DNA from: CALDTK01 sp965215115
Lineage (GTDB): Bacteria; Bacteroidota; Bacteroidia; Chitinophagales; Saprospiraceae
Direction: 5' to 3'
Length of the DNA stretch: 64,000 bases
Assembly (NCBI GenBank): GCA_965215115.1
Contig: OZ244050.1
Location: 2,728,001-2,792,000 of the forward strand
Shown: positions 18,715 to 27,881 of the stretch, piece after piece
Numbering within the stretch: position 1 is the first letter of the stretch
Layout: each line of letters opens with the position of its first letter
Translations under genes and position numbers: made by a program
Notes under the pieces: model-generated
Databases searched by the model: none
The model's input: the letters and a program-made list of their open reading frames with translations, nothing else
Told to the model about the DNA's origin: nothing

Positions 18715-19587
18715 TTGCTCACCCACTACGCCTGCACGCACTGCGGCTCCTGGATCCTCTGGTTCGACTCCCGCGAGCCGATCGCCTGCGCCAACTGCAT
18801 GGACGTGCGCAACGCCCTGCCGCCGGAGGACTTCACCTACCTCCACGTCGACGCGGCCGAGGGGCACTACCGGACCTACTGGCGCGAGGTGTTGCCGAAC
18901 CTCTGGGACTTCTGGACGGAGCCGCAGCTCGGGCTCGGCTCGCACGGCTGGCTCATCGTGCGGCCGAAGAGCGATGGCGGCAACGTGGGCTACGAGGCGG
19001 CACCCTACTACGACGAGGCCGCACGGGCGCAGATCGAGCGTTTGGGCGGCATCGAGATTCTGGGCGCGAGCCACCCCCACGGCTACGGCGCGCTGTGGCA
19101 GTTGCAGGAGATGTTCGGGCCGGAGCTCATCATCCACCGCGACGACCTGCAGCACACGAAGGCCTTCAGGGTCAACCGCCCGATCGACGACTTCCACCGC
19201 CTCGACGCGCGCCTGGAGCTGCGGCGCCTCGGGGGCCACTACGAGGGCCAGACGGCGCTCTATGACCACGAGTTAAAGCTGCTTTTTCTGGGCGACGCGC
19301 TGAAGATCGACTTCGAACCCGGTACCGAAGAGGCGCAGGCGCTGAGTTGCCACAAAGGCTACCACTACGCCATTCCCTTGACCGAAGCCGAACTCCTGCA
19401 CTACCGCGAAGTATTCATGACCTACGATTTTGAGCACGTTTGTACGCCCTTCGAGTTTGGGCGGGGGGTGAATCAAGAGCTGGCGGTGGGGCTGGTGGAT
19501 TACCTCTTGGCAAATGGCATCCATACGGAAGCCGTGCCGGTAGACGTGTTAGCGGGCGTTCGACGAGCTCCAGCTCGTGCCCGCTAA
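18715..19587 (+). CDS. Metallo-beta-lactamase-like protein with N-terminal zinc ribbon
   Basis: The protein starts at TTG 18715 (LTHYACTHCGSW). Two C-x-x-C pairs (CTHC, CANC) in the first 30 residues suggest a rubredoxin/zinc-ribbon knuckle. The rest looks like a metallo-hydrolase fold (GSHGWLIVRPK, GASHPHGYGALWQL, LLFLGDALKIDF), though the canonical HxHxDH motif is degraded to SHPHGYG, so activity is uncertain. The last 15 residues (DVLAGVRRAPARAR) are encoded by the arm of a long palindrome. No mini-hairpin occurs in the gene. It is in the same run as the inositol genes. Confidence 0.6.
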   Translation: MLTHYACTHCGSWILWFDSREPIACANCMDVRNALPPEDFTYLHVDAAEGHYRTYWREVLPNLWDFWTEPQLGLGSHGWLIVRPKSDGGNVGYEAAPYYDEAARAQIERLGGIEILGASHPHGYGALWQLQEMFGPELIIHRDDLQHTKAFRVNRPIDDFHRLDARLELRRLGGHYEGQTALYDHELKLLFLGDALKIDFEPGTEEAQALSCHKGYHYAIPLTEAELLHYREVFMTYDFEHVCTPFEFGRGVNQELAVGLVDYLLANGIHTEAVPVDVLAGVRRAPARAR

Positions 19588-19608
19588 CGCGTCTATCGGC
19601 ACAGCTTT
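19531..19608 (+). repeat. Long TTCGA-bulge palindrome (28-bp outer stem) covering a gene end
   Basis: The core is outer stem TTAGCGGGCG/TGCCCGCTAA, TTCGA bulge, inner CGAGC/GCTCG, loop TCCA. The stem extends outward, with a few transitions, to GCCGTGCCGGTAGACG and CGTCTATCGGCACAGC. The stop codon of the metallo-hydrolase gene is in its 3' arm. Confidence 0.9.
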
Positions 19609-19613
19609 CAGTT

Positions 19614-19719
19614 GGCGCCACTCGCAACGTGGGAAGGGGTCAAGGGGCCCCTTCTCGAAGTAGTCAAACGGCGCCGTAGGCCGGGGGCGCCGCTGGCTGG
19701 AGCCAGTCGAACGGCGCCC
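19614..19719 (-). repeat. Two further palindromes before the YcaO gene
   Basis: 19614-19675 is bounded by GGCGCC on both sides, with a TTTGA bulge and an AAGGGGCCCCTT palindrome at its centre. 19685-19719 has outer stem GGGCGCCG/CGGCGCCC, TTCGA bulge, inner CTGGC/GCCAG, loop TCCA. Both read on the minus strand. With the preceding element they fill the spacer 19588-19754. Confidence 0.85.
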
Positions 19720-19754
19720 ATCTAACGCCCCCGTCTAACCGTCAAAACCGAAGT

Positions 19755-21245
19755 ATGAAGTCTAGCCCCGAAGCCCTCCAAACCGCCATCACGCTCTACC
19801 GCGCGGCCCTGCCCCCCGGCGAGGTCCACACCTTCCGCATCGACCCGATCGACCGGCTCGGGATCCCCATCCTCGACGCGACCTACATGCCGACGACGGC
19901 CGCCGACTACACCTACGGCGTCGGCTACGGCGCCACCGCGGACGAAGCACTCGTCGGGGCGTACGGGGAGCTGTGCGAGGATTACTTCCACACGGAGGCC
20001 TGCCTGGTGATTGAATTCGAGCGAGGCACGTTTCCGGCGATGCGCGAGCGCTACGGGGCGGACGCGGTGATCGACCCGATGACCCTCGCCCTGGAGGCCG
20101 GCACCGAGCGCGTCGACGAGCGGCACCTGCGGTGGGCGCCCGTGACGCGCCTGCGCGACGGCGCCGAGTGTTGGTGTCCGGCGGAGTTCGTCGTGAGCTA
20201 CGAGTCGCACGTCCCCGACTACCCCGACCAGCTCACCACCGCGATCACGAACGGCATGGGCGCCGGCGATACCCTCGAGCGGGCGCTGCTGCACGGTCTG
20301 TGCGAGCTGCTGCAACGCGACGGCAACGCCGACAGCTTCCGGGCGCTCGACCAGGGCAAGGTCATCCCGCACGAGGCACTCCCGGCCGAGGTAGCCGAGC
20401 TCGTCGATCGACTCGCCGAGCGCAATTTCTACGTCACCACCAAACTCGCGCGCGTCACCTGCGGCTGTGCGAGCGTGTACGCCGTCGGCCGGGACGCCTT
20501 CTCGGGGGAGGCCTTCCCGTTGAGCGTCACGGCCTGCGGGGAGGCCGCCGATCCGGACGTTTCGCGACGGCGCTCCGTAAGGCCGTGCTCGAGTGTGCCT
20601 CGGCGCACACGCGCAAGATCTGGTACCACTCGCCCTTCGAGCGCAAGGCCCCGCACGCGCCCCCGGGCTACGTCGAGGGGCAGAAGGCCGCCCTCGACCT
20701 CGACGCCGAGGAGCCGCGCGCGATGCGGGCGATGATGCGGTGGCTGCGCATGAGCCGCGACGAGGTGTACGCGGAGCTGGCGGAGACCGTGTTCTCGCGA
20801 TCGGGTAGCAGGTATCGATCCGGCCACGTTGCCGGCTTTCGCCAAAACCGACCAGGCCGCCCGTCTGGAGCGCGTGCTGGAGGGCCTGCGCGGCGAAGGC
20901 ATCGAGGAGGTGTACTACTTCGACTCGAGTCCGGCGGGGGACGCGGGCGTGCGTACCGTGAAGGCCATCGTGCCGGGGATCGAGATGGAGTTCGGGAGCT
21001 ACCACCGGCTGGGGGAGCGCGGCGCGCGGCGCTTGTTGGAGCGTGGCGACGATTTCATCGGTCGGGCGCCTGGCGAAGGCAGGGCGCGCGTGGTGTTGCG
21101 ACCCGAGGCGGAGGCACGGCTGGGTGGGGCTGTTTATCTAGACGTGACCGAGCTCGATCGGCGGGTGGGGGCGCTTTATCCGCTTTACCGGGAGCCGACG
21201 GCGCATGCGGCGCCTTATGCGATTGATACGGGGTGGGAAGCGTAG
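19755..21245 (+). CDS. YcaO-domain protein (two compensating frame breaks)
   Basis: Residues 1-270 (MKSSPEALQTAITLYRAALP; TYGVGYGATADEALVGAYGELCEDY; AITNGMGAGDTLERALLHGLCELLQRDG) contain the G-x-G-x-x-x-x-A-x-x-x-A-x-x-E-x-x-E core of YcaO proteins, which activate amide backbones with ATP. At about 20575 the frame drops one base, continues FATALRKAVLECASAHTRK, and returns near 20815 to PAFAKTDQAARLERVLEGL and the end at 21245. The summed length is a multiple of three. No precursor peptide or E1-like partner is adjacent, so a non-ribosomal substrate, perhaps an inositol derivative, is likely. Mini-hairpin: 20834-20847. Confidence 0.8.
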
Positions 21246-21339
21246 GACACAAAGGGCACGAGGGAGACACGAGGAGCACAAAGACGTGACGCCCTTTCTG
21301 CTTTGTGCCCTTCGTGTCTCCCTTGTGCGCCTTGTGTCC
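21245..21339. repeat. Heptad-built inverted repeat, 39-bp arms
   Basis: The arms 21245-21283 and 21301-21339 pair with about five mismatches. They are made of words such as CACAAAG and GGAGACACGA. The element lies between the YcaO stop and the isomerase start and could act as an RNA hairpin. Confidence 0.85.
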
Positions 21340-21352
21340 AAAAGAAAACTAT

Positions 21353-22231
21353 ATGCTCCGCTACGCCTACAACACCAACGGCTGTGCCCACCACCGCCTC
21401 CGCGATGCCATCGACCTCATTGCCGACAGCGGCTACGACGGGGTGGCGCTCACGCTCGACTGGCACCACCTCGACCCCTTCGCCGAGGATTGGGAGCGGC
21501 GCGGCGACCTCGTCCGCGAACAGCTCGACGACCACCGCCTGGGCTGCGTCATCGAGACGGGTGCCCGCTACCTGCTCGACCCGCGCCAGAAGCACGAGCC
21601 GACGTTGATTCACCCGGTAGCGAGTTGGCGCGCTAGGCGAGTCGCCTTCCTCAAGCGCGCCCTCGACATCCAGGTGCGACTCGGGGCGGAGACCATGAGC
21701 TGCTGGGCGGGCGTGCGGCAGGCCGCCGTCTCGGAGGCCGACGCGCGCCAGCACCTGCGAGACGGTTTGGCGGAGGTACTGGAGTACGCTAATCGGATCG
21801 GCGGGGAGGTGAGCCTCGAGCCGGAGCCCGGGATGCTCGTCGAGACGAATGCCGAGTACCTACGTTTGGTCGACGAGCTCGGGGACGCCGGCGAGAGCCT
21901 ACGCCTGGCCCTGGACCTCGGGCACGTCTGGGTGACGGGCGAGACCTTCCCGGAGGTCGCGCAAACGGACGTGGCGCCCGCGGCGGCGGTGTACGGTTTT
22001 GCCGAAAGGCTAGGCACGGTGGCCATCGAGGGCATGGACCGCGGCGTGCACCTCCACAAGCCGCTGGACGAGGGAGACATGCCCATAGCGCCGCTGCTCA
22101 AAGCGTTGACGGACATCAACTTCCCGAGGCTCGTCACCGTGGAGCTGAGTCGCGATTTGGCGATACCGGAGAGTATTGGGATGCTCAAGGCTGCTGAGAT
22201 TTGGCGATACCGGGAGTGGGATCAAGGGTGA
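21353..22231 (+). CDS. Sugar isomerase/epimerase-like TIM-barrel protein
   Basis: Start ATG 21353 (MLRYAYNTNGCAHHRL). The 292-residue protein has the AP-endonuclease-2/xylose-isomerase-like TIM-barrel layout: DLIADSGYDGVALTLD, GAETMSCWAGV, VSLEPEPGMLVETN with a metal-ligand Glu, LALDLGHVWVTGE and FPRLVTVELSRD. Enzymes of this fold near inositol genes often act as inosose isomerases or dehydratases; the substrate here is unknown. A mini-hairpin at 21997-22010 is read YGFAERLG. Confidence 0.78.
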   Translation: MLRYAYNTNGCAHHRLRDAIDLIADSGYDGVALTLDWHHLDPFAEDWERRGDLVREQLDDHRLGCVIETGARYLLDPRQKHEPTLIHPVASWRARRVAFLKRALDIQVRLGAETMSCWAGVRQAAVSEADARQHLRDGLAEVLEYANRIGGEVSLEPEPGMLVETNAEYLRLVDELGDAGESLRLALDLGHVWVTGETFPEVAQTDVAPAAAVYGFAERLGTVAIEGMDRGVHLHKPLDEGDMPIAPLLKALTDINFPRLVTVELSRDLAIPESIGMLKAAEIWRYREWDQG

Positions 22232-22233
22232 GA

Positions 22234-22273
22234 GAGATGGGTAGAGGGTGTCATCCACCCATCCACCCATCTC
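22234..22273. repeat. Heptad-built inverted repeat
   Basis: GAGATGGGTAGAGGGTG (22234-22250) pairs with CACCCATCCACCCATCTC (22256-22273). The short spacer TCATC forms the loop. It lies immediately after the isomerase stop and before the GT4 start. Confidence 0.8.
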
Positions 22274-22287
22274 AAAAACCTCCCCTC

Positions 22288-23550
22288 ATGAACCTCCTCT
22301 TCCTCTCCCGCCGCTACTTCCCGGCCGTCTCCGGCATGAGCGTCTACGCCCGCAACATGACCCGCGCCCTGGCCGCGCGCGGCCACCACGTCACGATGAT
22401 CTCGCAGTACCGCGAAGACCCGGTCGGCGTACAGGTCTACGGCGGCGGCCCCCCGCCCGACGAGCCGTGGATGCGCGTGGTCGGCATGCGCTCGGTCGGG
22501 GAGGAACTCGGGAGCGTCGAGCCACCCGCCGACTGGGAGCGCGACATGCGGGACATGGTGGCGCGGAGTCTCGAGCTCCACGCCGAGACGCCCTTCGACG
22601 TGGTGCACGCGCAGTACTGCTACCCGACGGGACTGGCGGCGATGGAGGTGTCGCGGCGGCTCGGCATCCCGAACGTCGTGAGCATCCAGGGCGGGGACGG
22701 GCACTGGGTGGGGCCGTGCTGCCGGACGCACCAGCGGGCCATGGATGCGGTGCTCGGGCACGCCGGGGCCCTGATCATCGGGTGCGAGAGCTTTCGCGAG
22801 GAGGTGGTCGGGATCCACGGGACGGCGGTCGAGCGCTTTACGATCGTGCCGGGGGCAACGAATACCGAACAGTTTCGGCCGACGCGCGAGTTGGGGGCGT
22901 TGCGCACGCCCGCGCGCCTGCTCTACCACGGCCGGGTAGACGCGCGCAAGGGTTCGGTGGACTTCGTGCGGGCGGGACGCATGTTGCTCGACCGCGGCCA
23001 CGACGTGCGCCTGATCATGAGCGGCATTGGCCCAGACTTCGAGGCGACGCGTGCGGAGGCGGAGCGGCTGGGGATGGCGGACGTGGTGGAGTTCCCGGGG
23101 GCGGCCAGCTACGCGGAGTCGCCGGGGCGCTACGCGCTCGGAGATATCTTCGTGAGCCCGACCTACGCGGAAGGTTTTTCGAATACGATCCTGGAGGCGA
23201 TGGCGTCCGGCCTGGCGATCGTGAGTACGGCCACCGTCGGGGTCGTCGACGCGATCGATCACGAGCGCAACGGCCTGCTGCACGAGCCGGGCGATGTTTT
23301 GGCGCAAGCCGACCTCACGGAGCGACTCTTGGAAGATGATGTTTTGCGAAAGCGCCTGGCCGAAAACGCGCTCGAAGACGTACGGACGAAGTACAGCTGG
23401 CCCGTCGTCGCCGCGCAGATTGAGGAGGTTTATGAGCGCCTTATTGGCAAAACGGTAGACACGTCCTGGACCGACATTATCTCCGTGGCTGAACGGGTCG
23501 AAGACCAGGACCTGACCTGTCGCTTTCGGACGGCACCGCAGTTACTGTAA
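22288..23550 (+). CDS. GT4-family glycosyltransferase
   Basis: 420 residues, start ATG 22288. The N-terminal GT-B domain opens MNLLFLSRRYFPAVSGM with the glycine-rich acceptor-side loop. The C-terminal domain has LLYHGRVDARKGSVDFV and the E-x7-E motif EGFSNTILEAMASGL that binds the nucleotide-sugar. The overall plan is like MshA/BshA, which glycosylate inositol phosphate or malate. Placed between an inositol phosphate synthase and a PIG-L deacetylase, an MshA-like inositol glycosylation is an attractive inference. Mini-hairpins: 23297-23310 and 23342-23353. Confidence 0.85.
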   Translation: MNLLFLSRRYFPAVSGMSVYARNMTRALAARGHHVTMISQYREDPVGVQVYGGGPPPDEPWMRVVGMRSVGEELGSVEPPADWERDMRDMVARSLELHAETPFDVVHAQYCYPTGLAAMEVSRRLGIPNVVSIQGGDGHWVGPCCRTHQRAMDAVLGHAGALIIGCESFREEVVGIHGTAVERFTIVPGATNTEQFRPTRELGALRTPARLLYHGRVDARKGSVDFVRAGRMLLDRGHDVRLIMSGIGPDFEATRAEAERLGMADVVEFPGAASYAESPGRYALGDIFVSPTYAEGFSNTILEAMASGLAIVSTATVGVVDAIDHERNGLLHEPGDVLAQADLTERLLEDDVLRKRLAENALEDVRTKYSWPVVAAQIEEVYERLIGKTVDTSWTDIISVAERVEDQDLTCRFRTAPQLL

Positions 23551-23553
23551 GCT

Positions 23554-24306
23554 ATGATCCTGTGTCTCTCTCCCCACCTCGACGACGCGGTCTTTTCGGC
23601 CGGCGCCTTCATTGCCGCGTCCACGGCGGCGGGTGAAGCGGTGGTCGTGGCGACGGTCTTCACGGCCTCCATCCCGGGGGCGACCGGCTTTGCGTTGCGC
23701 TGCCAAACCGACAAGGGCTACGGTCCGGAGGTGGACTACATGGCGCTGCGGCGAGCGGAAGATCTCGAAGCCTGCCATATCCTCGGCGCGGGCGTCGAGC
23801 ACTGGGGTTTTGCGGAAGCGCCCCACCGCGGGTACGAGTCGCCGGCGGCGCTCTTCGCAGGGATGCACGACACGACGGCGGAGCGGCGGCTCTGTGAAGA
23901 GATCGCACGGCGCATCACCATAGCGATCGGTGCTCACCGTCCGACGCAAATCCTGTATCCCATCGGCGCCGGCCATCACGTTGATCATCTCGTGTTGATT
24001 CGGGCCGTGGATCAGGTGCGTAGCGCAAACCGGGAGATAACCTGGCGGCAGTGGTACGATCAGCCTTACGTGGCGCGCCATCCGGAACTCTTAGGAGGGG
24101 CGGCTTTCGCCAAAACGCCCGACGGCTCACCGCCACCGGAAGCGGCAGTCCTGGCGCGGAAGTGGCGCGCCTGCGCCGCGTACGCCTCGCAGGTCGGGTA
24201 CCAGTTCTACGGAGCGCTCGGGGAGGTGCGCCCGGATGGCGCCGACGACGCGGCCCGGATCGCGGCGGTGCTGGGGGGGCGGGAGTGGCTGCGGGCGCCG
24301 ACGTGA
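23554..24306 (+). CDS. PIG-L-family zinc deacetylase
   Basis: 250 residues. The N-terminus MILCLSPHLDDAVFSAG carries the P-H-x-D-D zinc motif, and the third ligand is likely in GAGHHVDHLVL. PIG-L proteins remove acetyl from GlcNAc attached to inositol (MshB), malate (BshB) or GPI. It starts 3 bp after the glycosyltransferase stop, so it probably deacetylates that enzyme's product. Mini-hairpins: 23808-23819 and 24102-24115 (read AFAKTP). Confidence 0.88.
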   Translation: MILCLSPHLDDAVFSAGAFIAASTAAGEAVVVATVFTASIPGATGFALRCQTDKGYGPEVDYMALRRAEDLEACHILGAGVEHWGFAEAPHRGYESPAALFAGMHDTTAERRLCEEIARRITIAIGAHRPTQILYPIGAGHHVDHLVLIRAVDQVRSANREITWRQWYDQPYVARHPELLGGAAFAKTPDGSPPPEAAVLARKWRACAAYASQVGYQFYGALGEVRPDGADDAARIAAVLGGREWLRAPT

Positions 24307-24506
24307 CGCCGGCCCGTGCGCCGCCCCACCCAGCCGTGTACCTTGCCGCCGTTTTGTTACCCACCCCGCCGCCCCACCCAGCACCCGCGCCCGACGACGG
24401 GCCCCCGCCCCTCCTCGGCACCTGGCCCCGGCTCTACGCCTTCGTCATCGCCTGGCAGGTGGGCCTCGTCCTGGTGCTGCTGTACTTCCAACGCGCCTAC
24501 GCCTGA
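24303..24506 (+). CDS. Small single-pass membrane protein upstream of the symporter
   Basis: A 67-residue frame starts at GTG 24303 overlapping the deacetylase stop and ends TGA overlapping the symporter ATG (TGATG). After a proline-rich N-terminus it has PLLGTWPRLYAFVIAWQ and a single hydrophobic helix VGLVLVLLYF. Small one-helix proteins of this type often precede sodium/solute symporters. The start could also be the GTG at 24336. Confidence 0.6.
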   Translation: MTPARAPPHPAVYLAAVLLPTPPPHPAPAPDDGPPPLLGTWPRLYAFVIAWQVGLVLVLLYFQRAYA

Positions 24507-26275
24507 TGCAGACCCTCGACTGGATCGTGATGTCGGTCACGCTGCTCGGCATCGTCGCCTACGGCGCCTGGAAGACCCGCCGCATCGAGACCGCGGAGAG
24601 CTACCTCCTCGGCGACCGCGACCTCCACTGGTCCACCATCGGCCTCAGCATCATGGCCACGCAGGCCTCGGCGATCACCTTCCTGTCCACCCCCGGGCAG
24701 GCCTACGAGTCGGGCATGGGCTTCGCGCAGTTCTACTTCGGCCTGCCGCTGGCCATGGTGCTCCTAAGCGTCTTCGTGCTCCCGATCTACTACCGCCTCA
24801 AGGTCTACACCGCGTACGAGTACCTCGAGGGGCGCTTCGACCTGCGCGCGCGCACCTTCACGGCTGGGCTCTTCCTCCTGCAGCGCGGGCTCGCCGCCGG
24901 GATCACGATCTACGCCCCGAGCATCATCCTCTCGACCATCCTCGGGTGGAACCTCACCGCCACGCTGCTCGTCATGGGCGGGATCGTGATCGCGTACACG
25001 GTCTTCGGGGGGACCAAGGCCGTGAGCGTCACGCAGAAGCAGCAGATGCTCGTCATCCTCGTCGGCATGTTCACGGCCGGGGTCTTCCTCGTGTACCAAC
25101 TCCCGGAGGCGATCGACTTCGGGGACGCCGTCAACATCGCCGGCAAGATGGGCAAGCTCGACCTGGTCGACCTGGAGTTCGACCTCTCGAAGCGCTACAA
25201 CATCTGGTCGGGCGTGCTCGCGGGGCTGTTCCTGTTCACGAGCTACTTCGGCACCGACCAGTCGCAGGTCCAGCGCTACCTCTCGGGGGCCTCCCTCACG
25301 GAGTCGCGCCTGGGCCTCCTGTTCAACGCCATGATCAAGGTCCCGATGCAGGTGCTCGTGCTCTTCGTCGGGGTGCTGGCCTTCGTGTTCTTCCAGTTCC
25401 AGCGCCCGCCGGTGCACTTCAACCGCGCCAACGTCGAGCTCCTCGAGCGCAGCCCGAAGGCCGATAGTTTCGCTTCCGCCAAAACCCGCTACGACGCCAT
25501 CCACGCCGAGAAGGCCACCGCCATGGCGACCCTCGCCGCCCAACTCCGCGCCGCCGACAACGACGGCAACGGTGACGGCGACGGCGACGGCGACGGTGCA
25601 ACGGGTTTTGACGAAAGTCTCGAAACCGTCAAACGCCTCGACGCCCAGGAGCACGAGGTCCGCGCCGAGGTCGACGGCCTGCTGCGGCGCCTCGACCCCG
25701 ACCTCGAGGCCAAGGACGAGGACTACATCTTCATCAGCTACGTACTCAACTACCTCCCGATCGGGATCGTCGGCCTGCTCATCGCGGTCATCTTCTCGGC
25801 CGCGATGTCGTCGAGCGCCTCGGAGCTCAACGCCCTCGCCACCACCACCGTCGTCGACGTCTACCGCCGCCGCATCAAGACCGACGGCACCGACCGGCAC
25901 TACCTCATCGCCTCCAAGCTCTTCACCGTCGGCTGGGGACTCGTCGCGCTCGCGTTCGCGGCCGTGGCGAGCCTGTTCGACAACCTCATCGAGGGCGTCA
26001 ACATCATCGGGTCGGTGTTCTACGGCGTCATCCTCGGGATCTTCGCGGTGGCCTTCTTCTTCAAGTCGGTGGGCGGGCGGGCGGTCTTCTACGCGGCCAT
26101 CGCCGCGGAGGTCTTCGTCATCGTGGTGTATGGCCTGAATTACTACGGCTACATCGAGTTCACGTACCTGTGGCTCAACCCCCTCGGGTGCCTGCTGTGC
26201 GTCGCGCTCGCCGCCGCGCTCCAGCGCATCCTCCCCGCCGAGCCCCGCGGGCAGCGCCGCACAGCGGACGCGTAA
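24506..26275 (+). CDS. Sodium:solute symporter (SSS/SLC5 family)
   Basis: 589 residues with about 13 hydrophobic helices. Family hallmarks include AESYLLGDRDLHW, GLSIMATQASAITFLSTPG, GGIVIAYTVFGGTKAVSVTQ, FGTDQSQVQRYLSG and IFSAAMSSSASELNALATT. A charged loop (about residues 310-400) contains a low-complexity (DG)n run from a GACGGC repeat at 25575-25600. The substrate is unknown; context suggests uptake of a sugar or inositol. Mini-hairpins: 25471-25484 and 25616-25629 (GAC/GTC), both in this loop. Confidence 0.9.
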   Translation: MQTLDWIVMSVTLLGIVAYGAWKTRRIETAESYLLGDRDLHWSTIGLSIMATQASAITFLSTPGQAYESGMGFAQFYFGLPLAMVLLSVFVLPIYYRLKVYTAYEYLEGRFDLRARTFTAGLFLLQRGLAAGITIYAPSIILSTILGWNLTATLLVMGGIVIAYTVFGGTKAVSVTQKQQMLVILVGMFTAGVFLVYQLPEAIDFGDAVNIAGKMGKLDLVDLEFDLSKRYNIWSGVLAGLFLFTSYFGTDQSQVQRYLSGASLTESRLGLLFNAMIKVPMQVLVLFVGVLAFVFFQFQRPPVHFNRANVELLERSPKADSFASAKTRYDAIHAEKATAMATLAAQLRAADNDGNGDGDGDGDGATGFDESLETVKRLDAQEHEVRAEVDGLLRRLDPDLEAKDEDYIFISYVLNYLPIGIVGLLIAVIFSAAMSSSASELNALATTTVVDVYRRRIKTDGTDRHYLIASKLFTVGWGLVALAFAAVASLFDNLIEGVNIIGSVFYGVILGIFAVAFFFKSVGGRAVFYAAIAAEVFVIVVYGLNYYGYIEFTYLWLNPLGCLLCVALAAALQRILPAEPRGQRRTADA

Positions 26276-26354
26276 CCCCGACGGCGCCGACGCTAGATTT
26301 TGACTCCGACCTGTGGGCAATCCCGGATGCGCCGCGGCAATTTTGCGCCACACT

Positions 26355-26891
26355 ATGAAACCAACACCCATCACCCTCCTCGCGCTCGCGCTACTGCTCT
26401 CCCTCGGCGGCGCCCCGGCGTACGCCCAACAGTTCCGCACGGCCGTCGGCGGGCGCGTCGGCGATCCCTCGGGCTTCTCCGTCAAGCACTTCCTCGACGA
26501 CGCCATCGCCGTGGAGGGCGTCGCCGCGGCCTCGCCGTTCGGGTCCTACCGCTACTTCGGCGTCGAGGGCCTCGGGCTGTACCACTTCAACGATGTCGAC
26601 TTCGGGGCCGACCTCGAGACCATGCGCCTCTACGCCGGCGTCGGGGCCGGGGTGCGGTTCTTCGACTACGACCGCAGCCTCTTCGGCGTCGGCGTCGACC
26701 CCGACGACTTCTCCGGCACGGCCCTCAACGTCAAGGCCCTCGTCGGACTGCAGTACGTCTTCGAGGACGCGCCCCTCGAGCTTACCCTCGACGGCGGACC
26801 GAGGATTTACGCCGGGAGAAATTTATTTGGAGGCCTCGGCGTATTTGGCGTCCACTACTCGCTGGGGGTGCGCTACATCCTCTCGCGGTAG
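26355..26891 (+). CDS. Small outer-membrane beta-barrel protein
   Basis: 178 residues with a signal peptide (MKPTPITLLALALLLSLGG, cleavage after YAQ). It has an eight-strand-like pattern (RTAVGGRVGDPSGFSVKHF, YRYFGVEGLGLYHF, YAGVGAGVRFFDYD) and a terminal aromatic strand VHYSLGVRYILSR. It resembles the next gene in the opening barrel strands, so the two are paralogues. No function is assignable. Confidence 0.65.
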   Translation: MKPTPITLLALALLLSLGGAPAYAQQFRTAVGGRVGDPSGFSVKHFLDDAIAVEGVAAASPFGSYRYFGVEGLGLYHFNDVDFGADLETMRLYAGVGAGVRFFDYDRSLFGVGVDPDDFSGTALNVKALVGLQYVFEDAPLELTLDGGPRIYAGRNLFGGLGVFGVHYSLGVRYILSR

Positions 26892-27066
26892 CCATATCGA
26901 AAATTGTAATGTGTACTCTTCTTGAGTTAAGCACATTCGCGTACATTGGCGGCTCACACACCGTGCTACCGCCATGGCTTTTGTTCGCCCCGCCTCGCCG
27001 CTCTGCCAATTTTCGACAAAATACCCTAAAAGGTTTGGCCTAGAGTTTGGATGTTGCGTCGGTACT

Positions 27067-27642
27067 ATGAAAGCACTACACAGCATCCTCGCCGGGCTCG
27101 CGCTCGTCCTCGCCACCTCGCAAGTGGCCACTGCCCAAAGGGCTCCACAGGCCCGCCTCGCCGCCGGCGCCCGCGTCGGTGCCCCGATGGGGGTCTCCGC
27201 CAAAGCATTCATCACCGACGCCATCGCCTTCGAGTTCAACGCCACCGTGCGCCAGCCCTCGGCGTACAAGGAGACCAGCATCAACGGCGGCCTCTTCTTC
27301 TACATGGACGCCGGCCTCAATACCCCGATGCTGCGCGACGTGCTCTTCTACGGCGGCGCCGGCGTCGGCCGCAGCTACTACACCTACGACGCCGACTTCA
27401 TGGCGAGCCGCGTGCACTACACCAACCCCGAGACCGGCGCGGTCTACCAGCCGGCCTACGCCCCGATGTCGCTCAACTACAAGGCCTACATCGGCGCGCA
27501 GTACCTCCCGAAGAACCTCCCGCTCGAGTTCACGCTCGACTTCGGCCCGACCATTACGCCCGGGAAGGTCGTCCACAGCATCGGCGGCCATGTCTCCCTC
27601 GGGGCCCGCTACGTCGTCTTCCGCCAGAAGACCAAGGCCTAG
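27067..27642 (+). CDS. Small outer-membrane beta-barrel protein (paralogue of preceding gene)
   Basis: 191 residues with a signal peptide (MKALHSILAGLALVLATSQ). The segments ARLAAGARVGAPMGVSAKAF and FITDAIAFEFNATV align with GGRVGDPSGFSVKHF and LDDAIAVEGVAAA of the 26355 gene. It ends in a beta-strand GHVSLGARYVVF. The 175-bp spacer before it has a TAGAGTTTGG promoter-like element near 27038. Confidence 0.65.
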   Translation: MKALHSILAGLALVLATSQVATAQRAPQARLAAGARVGAPMGVSAKAFITDAIAFEFNATVRQPSAYKETSINGGLFFYMDAGLNTPMLRDVLFYGGAGVGRSYYTYDADFMASRVHYTNPETGAVYQPAYAPMSLNYKAYIGAQYLPKNLPLEFTLDFGPTITPGKVVHSIGGHVSLGARYVVFRQKTKA

Positions 27643-27689
27643 TCCACGCTCCGCACCCGCGAACACTATAACACAAACCAGCGGCCCCG

Positions 27690-27721
27690 CCCGCGCTCGA
27701 CCCACGGCGGTCGGGCGCGGG
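27690..27721. repeat. GC-rich hairpin
   Basis: CCCGCGCTCGACC pairs with GGTCGGGCGCGGG across a six-base loop (one mismatch). It follows the outer-membrane gene, without a T tract. A decayed mini-hairpin (stem GGC/GGC) is at 27779-27792 in the same spacer. Confidence 0.6.
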
Positions 27722-27881
27722 CGATGTCGTTCGAGGACCGCTGGCACCGTGGGTACCATCGTCGCCGTCGCCGTCGCCGCCTTTCGCCAAAACCTGTCGC
27801 AGGTGCCGTCCTTCGTCCCCGCTAGCTAGGCTGGGTCGCCGTCGCATCGCAAGCCCCCGCCCCGTGACCGCGCGCCTGTCT

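Noticed and set aside
27007..27025. AATTTTCGACAAAAT near 27015
   Set aside because: The stem GTC/ATT is unpaired, and the AT-rich spacer could give it by chance.
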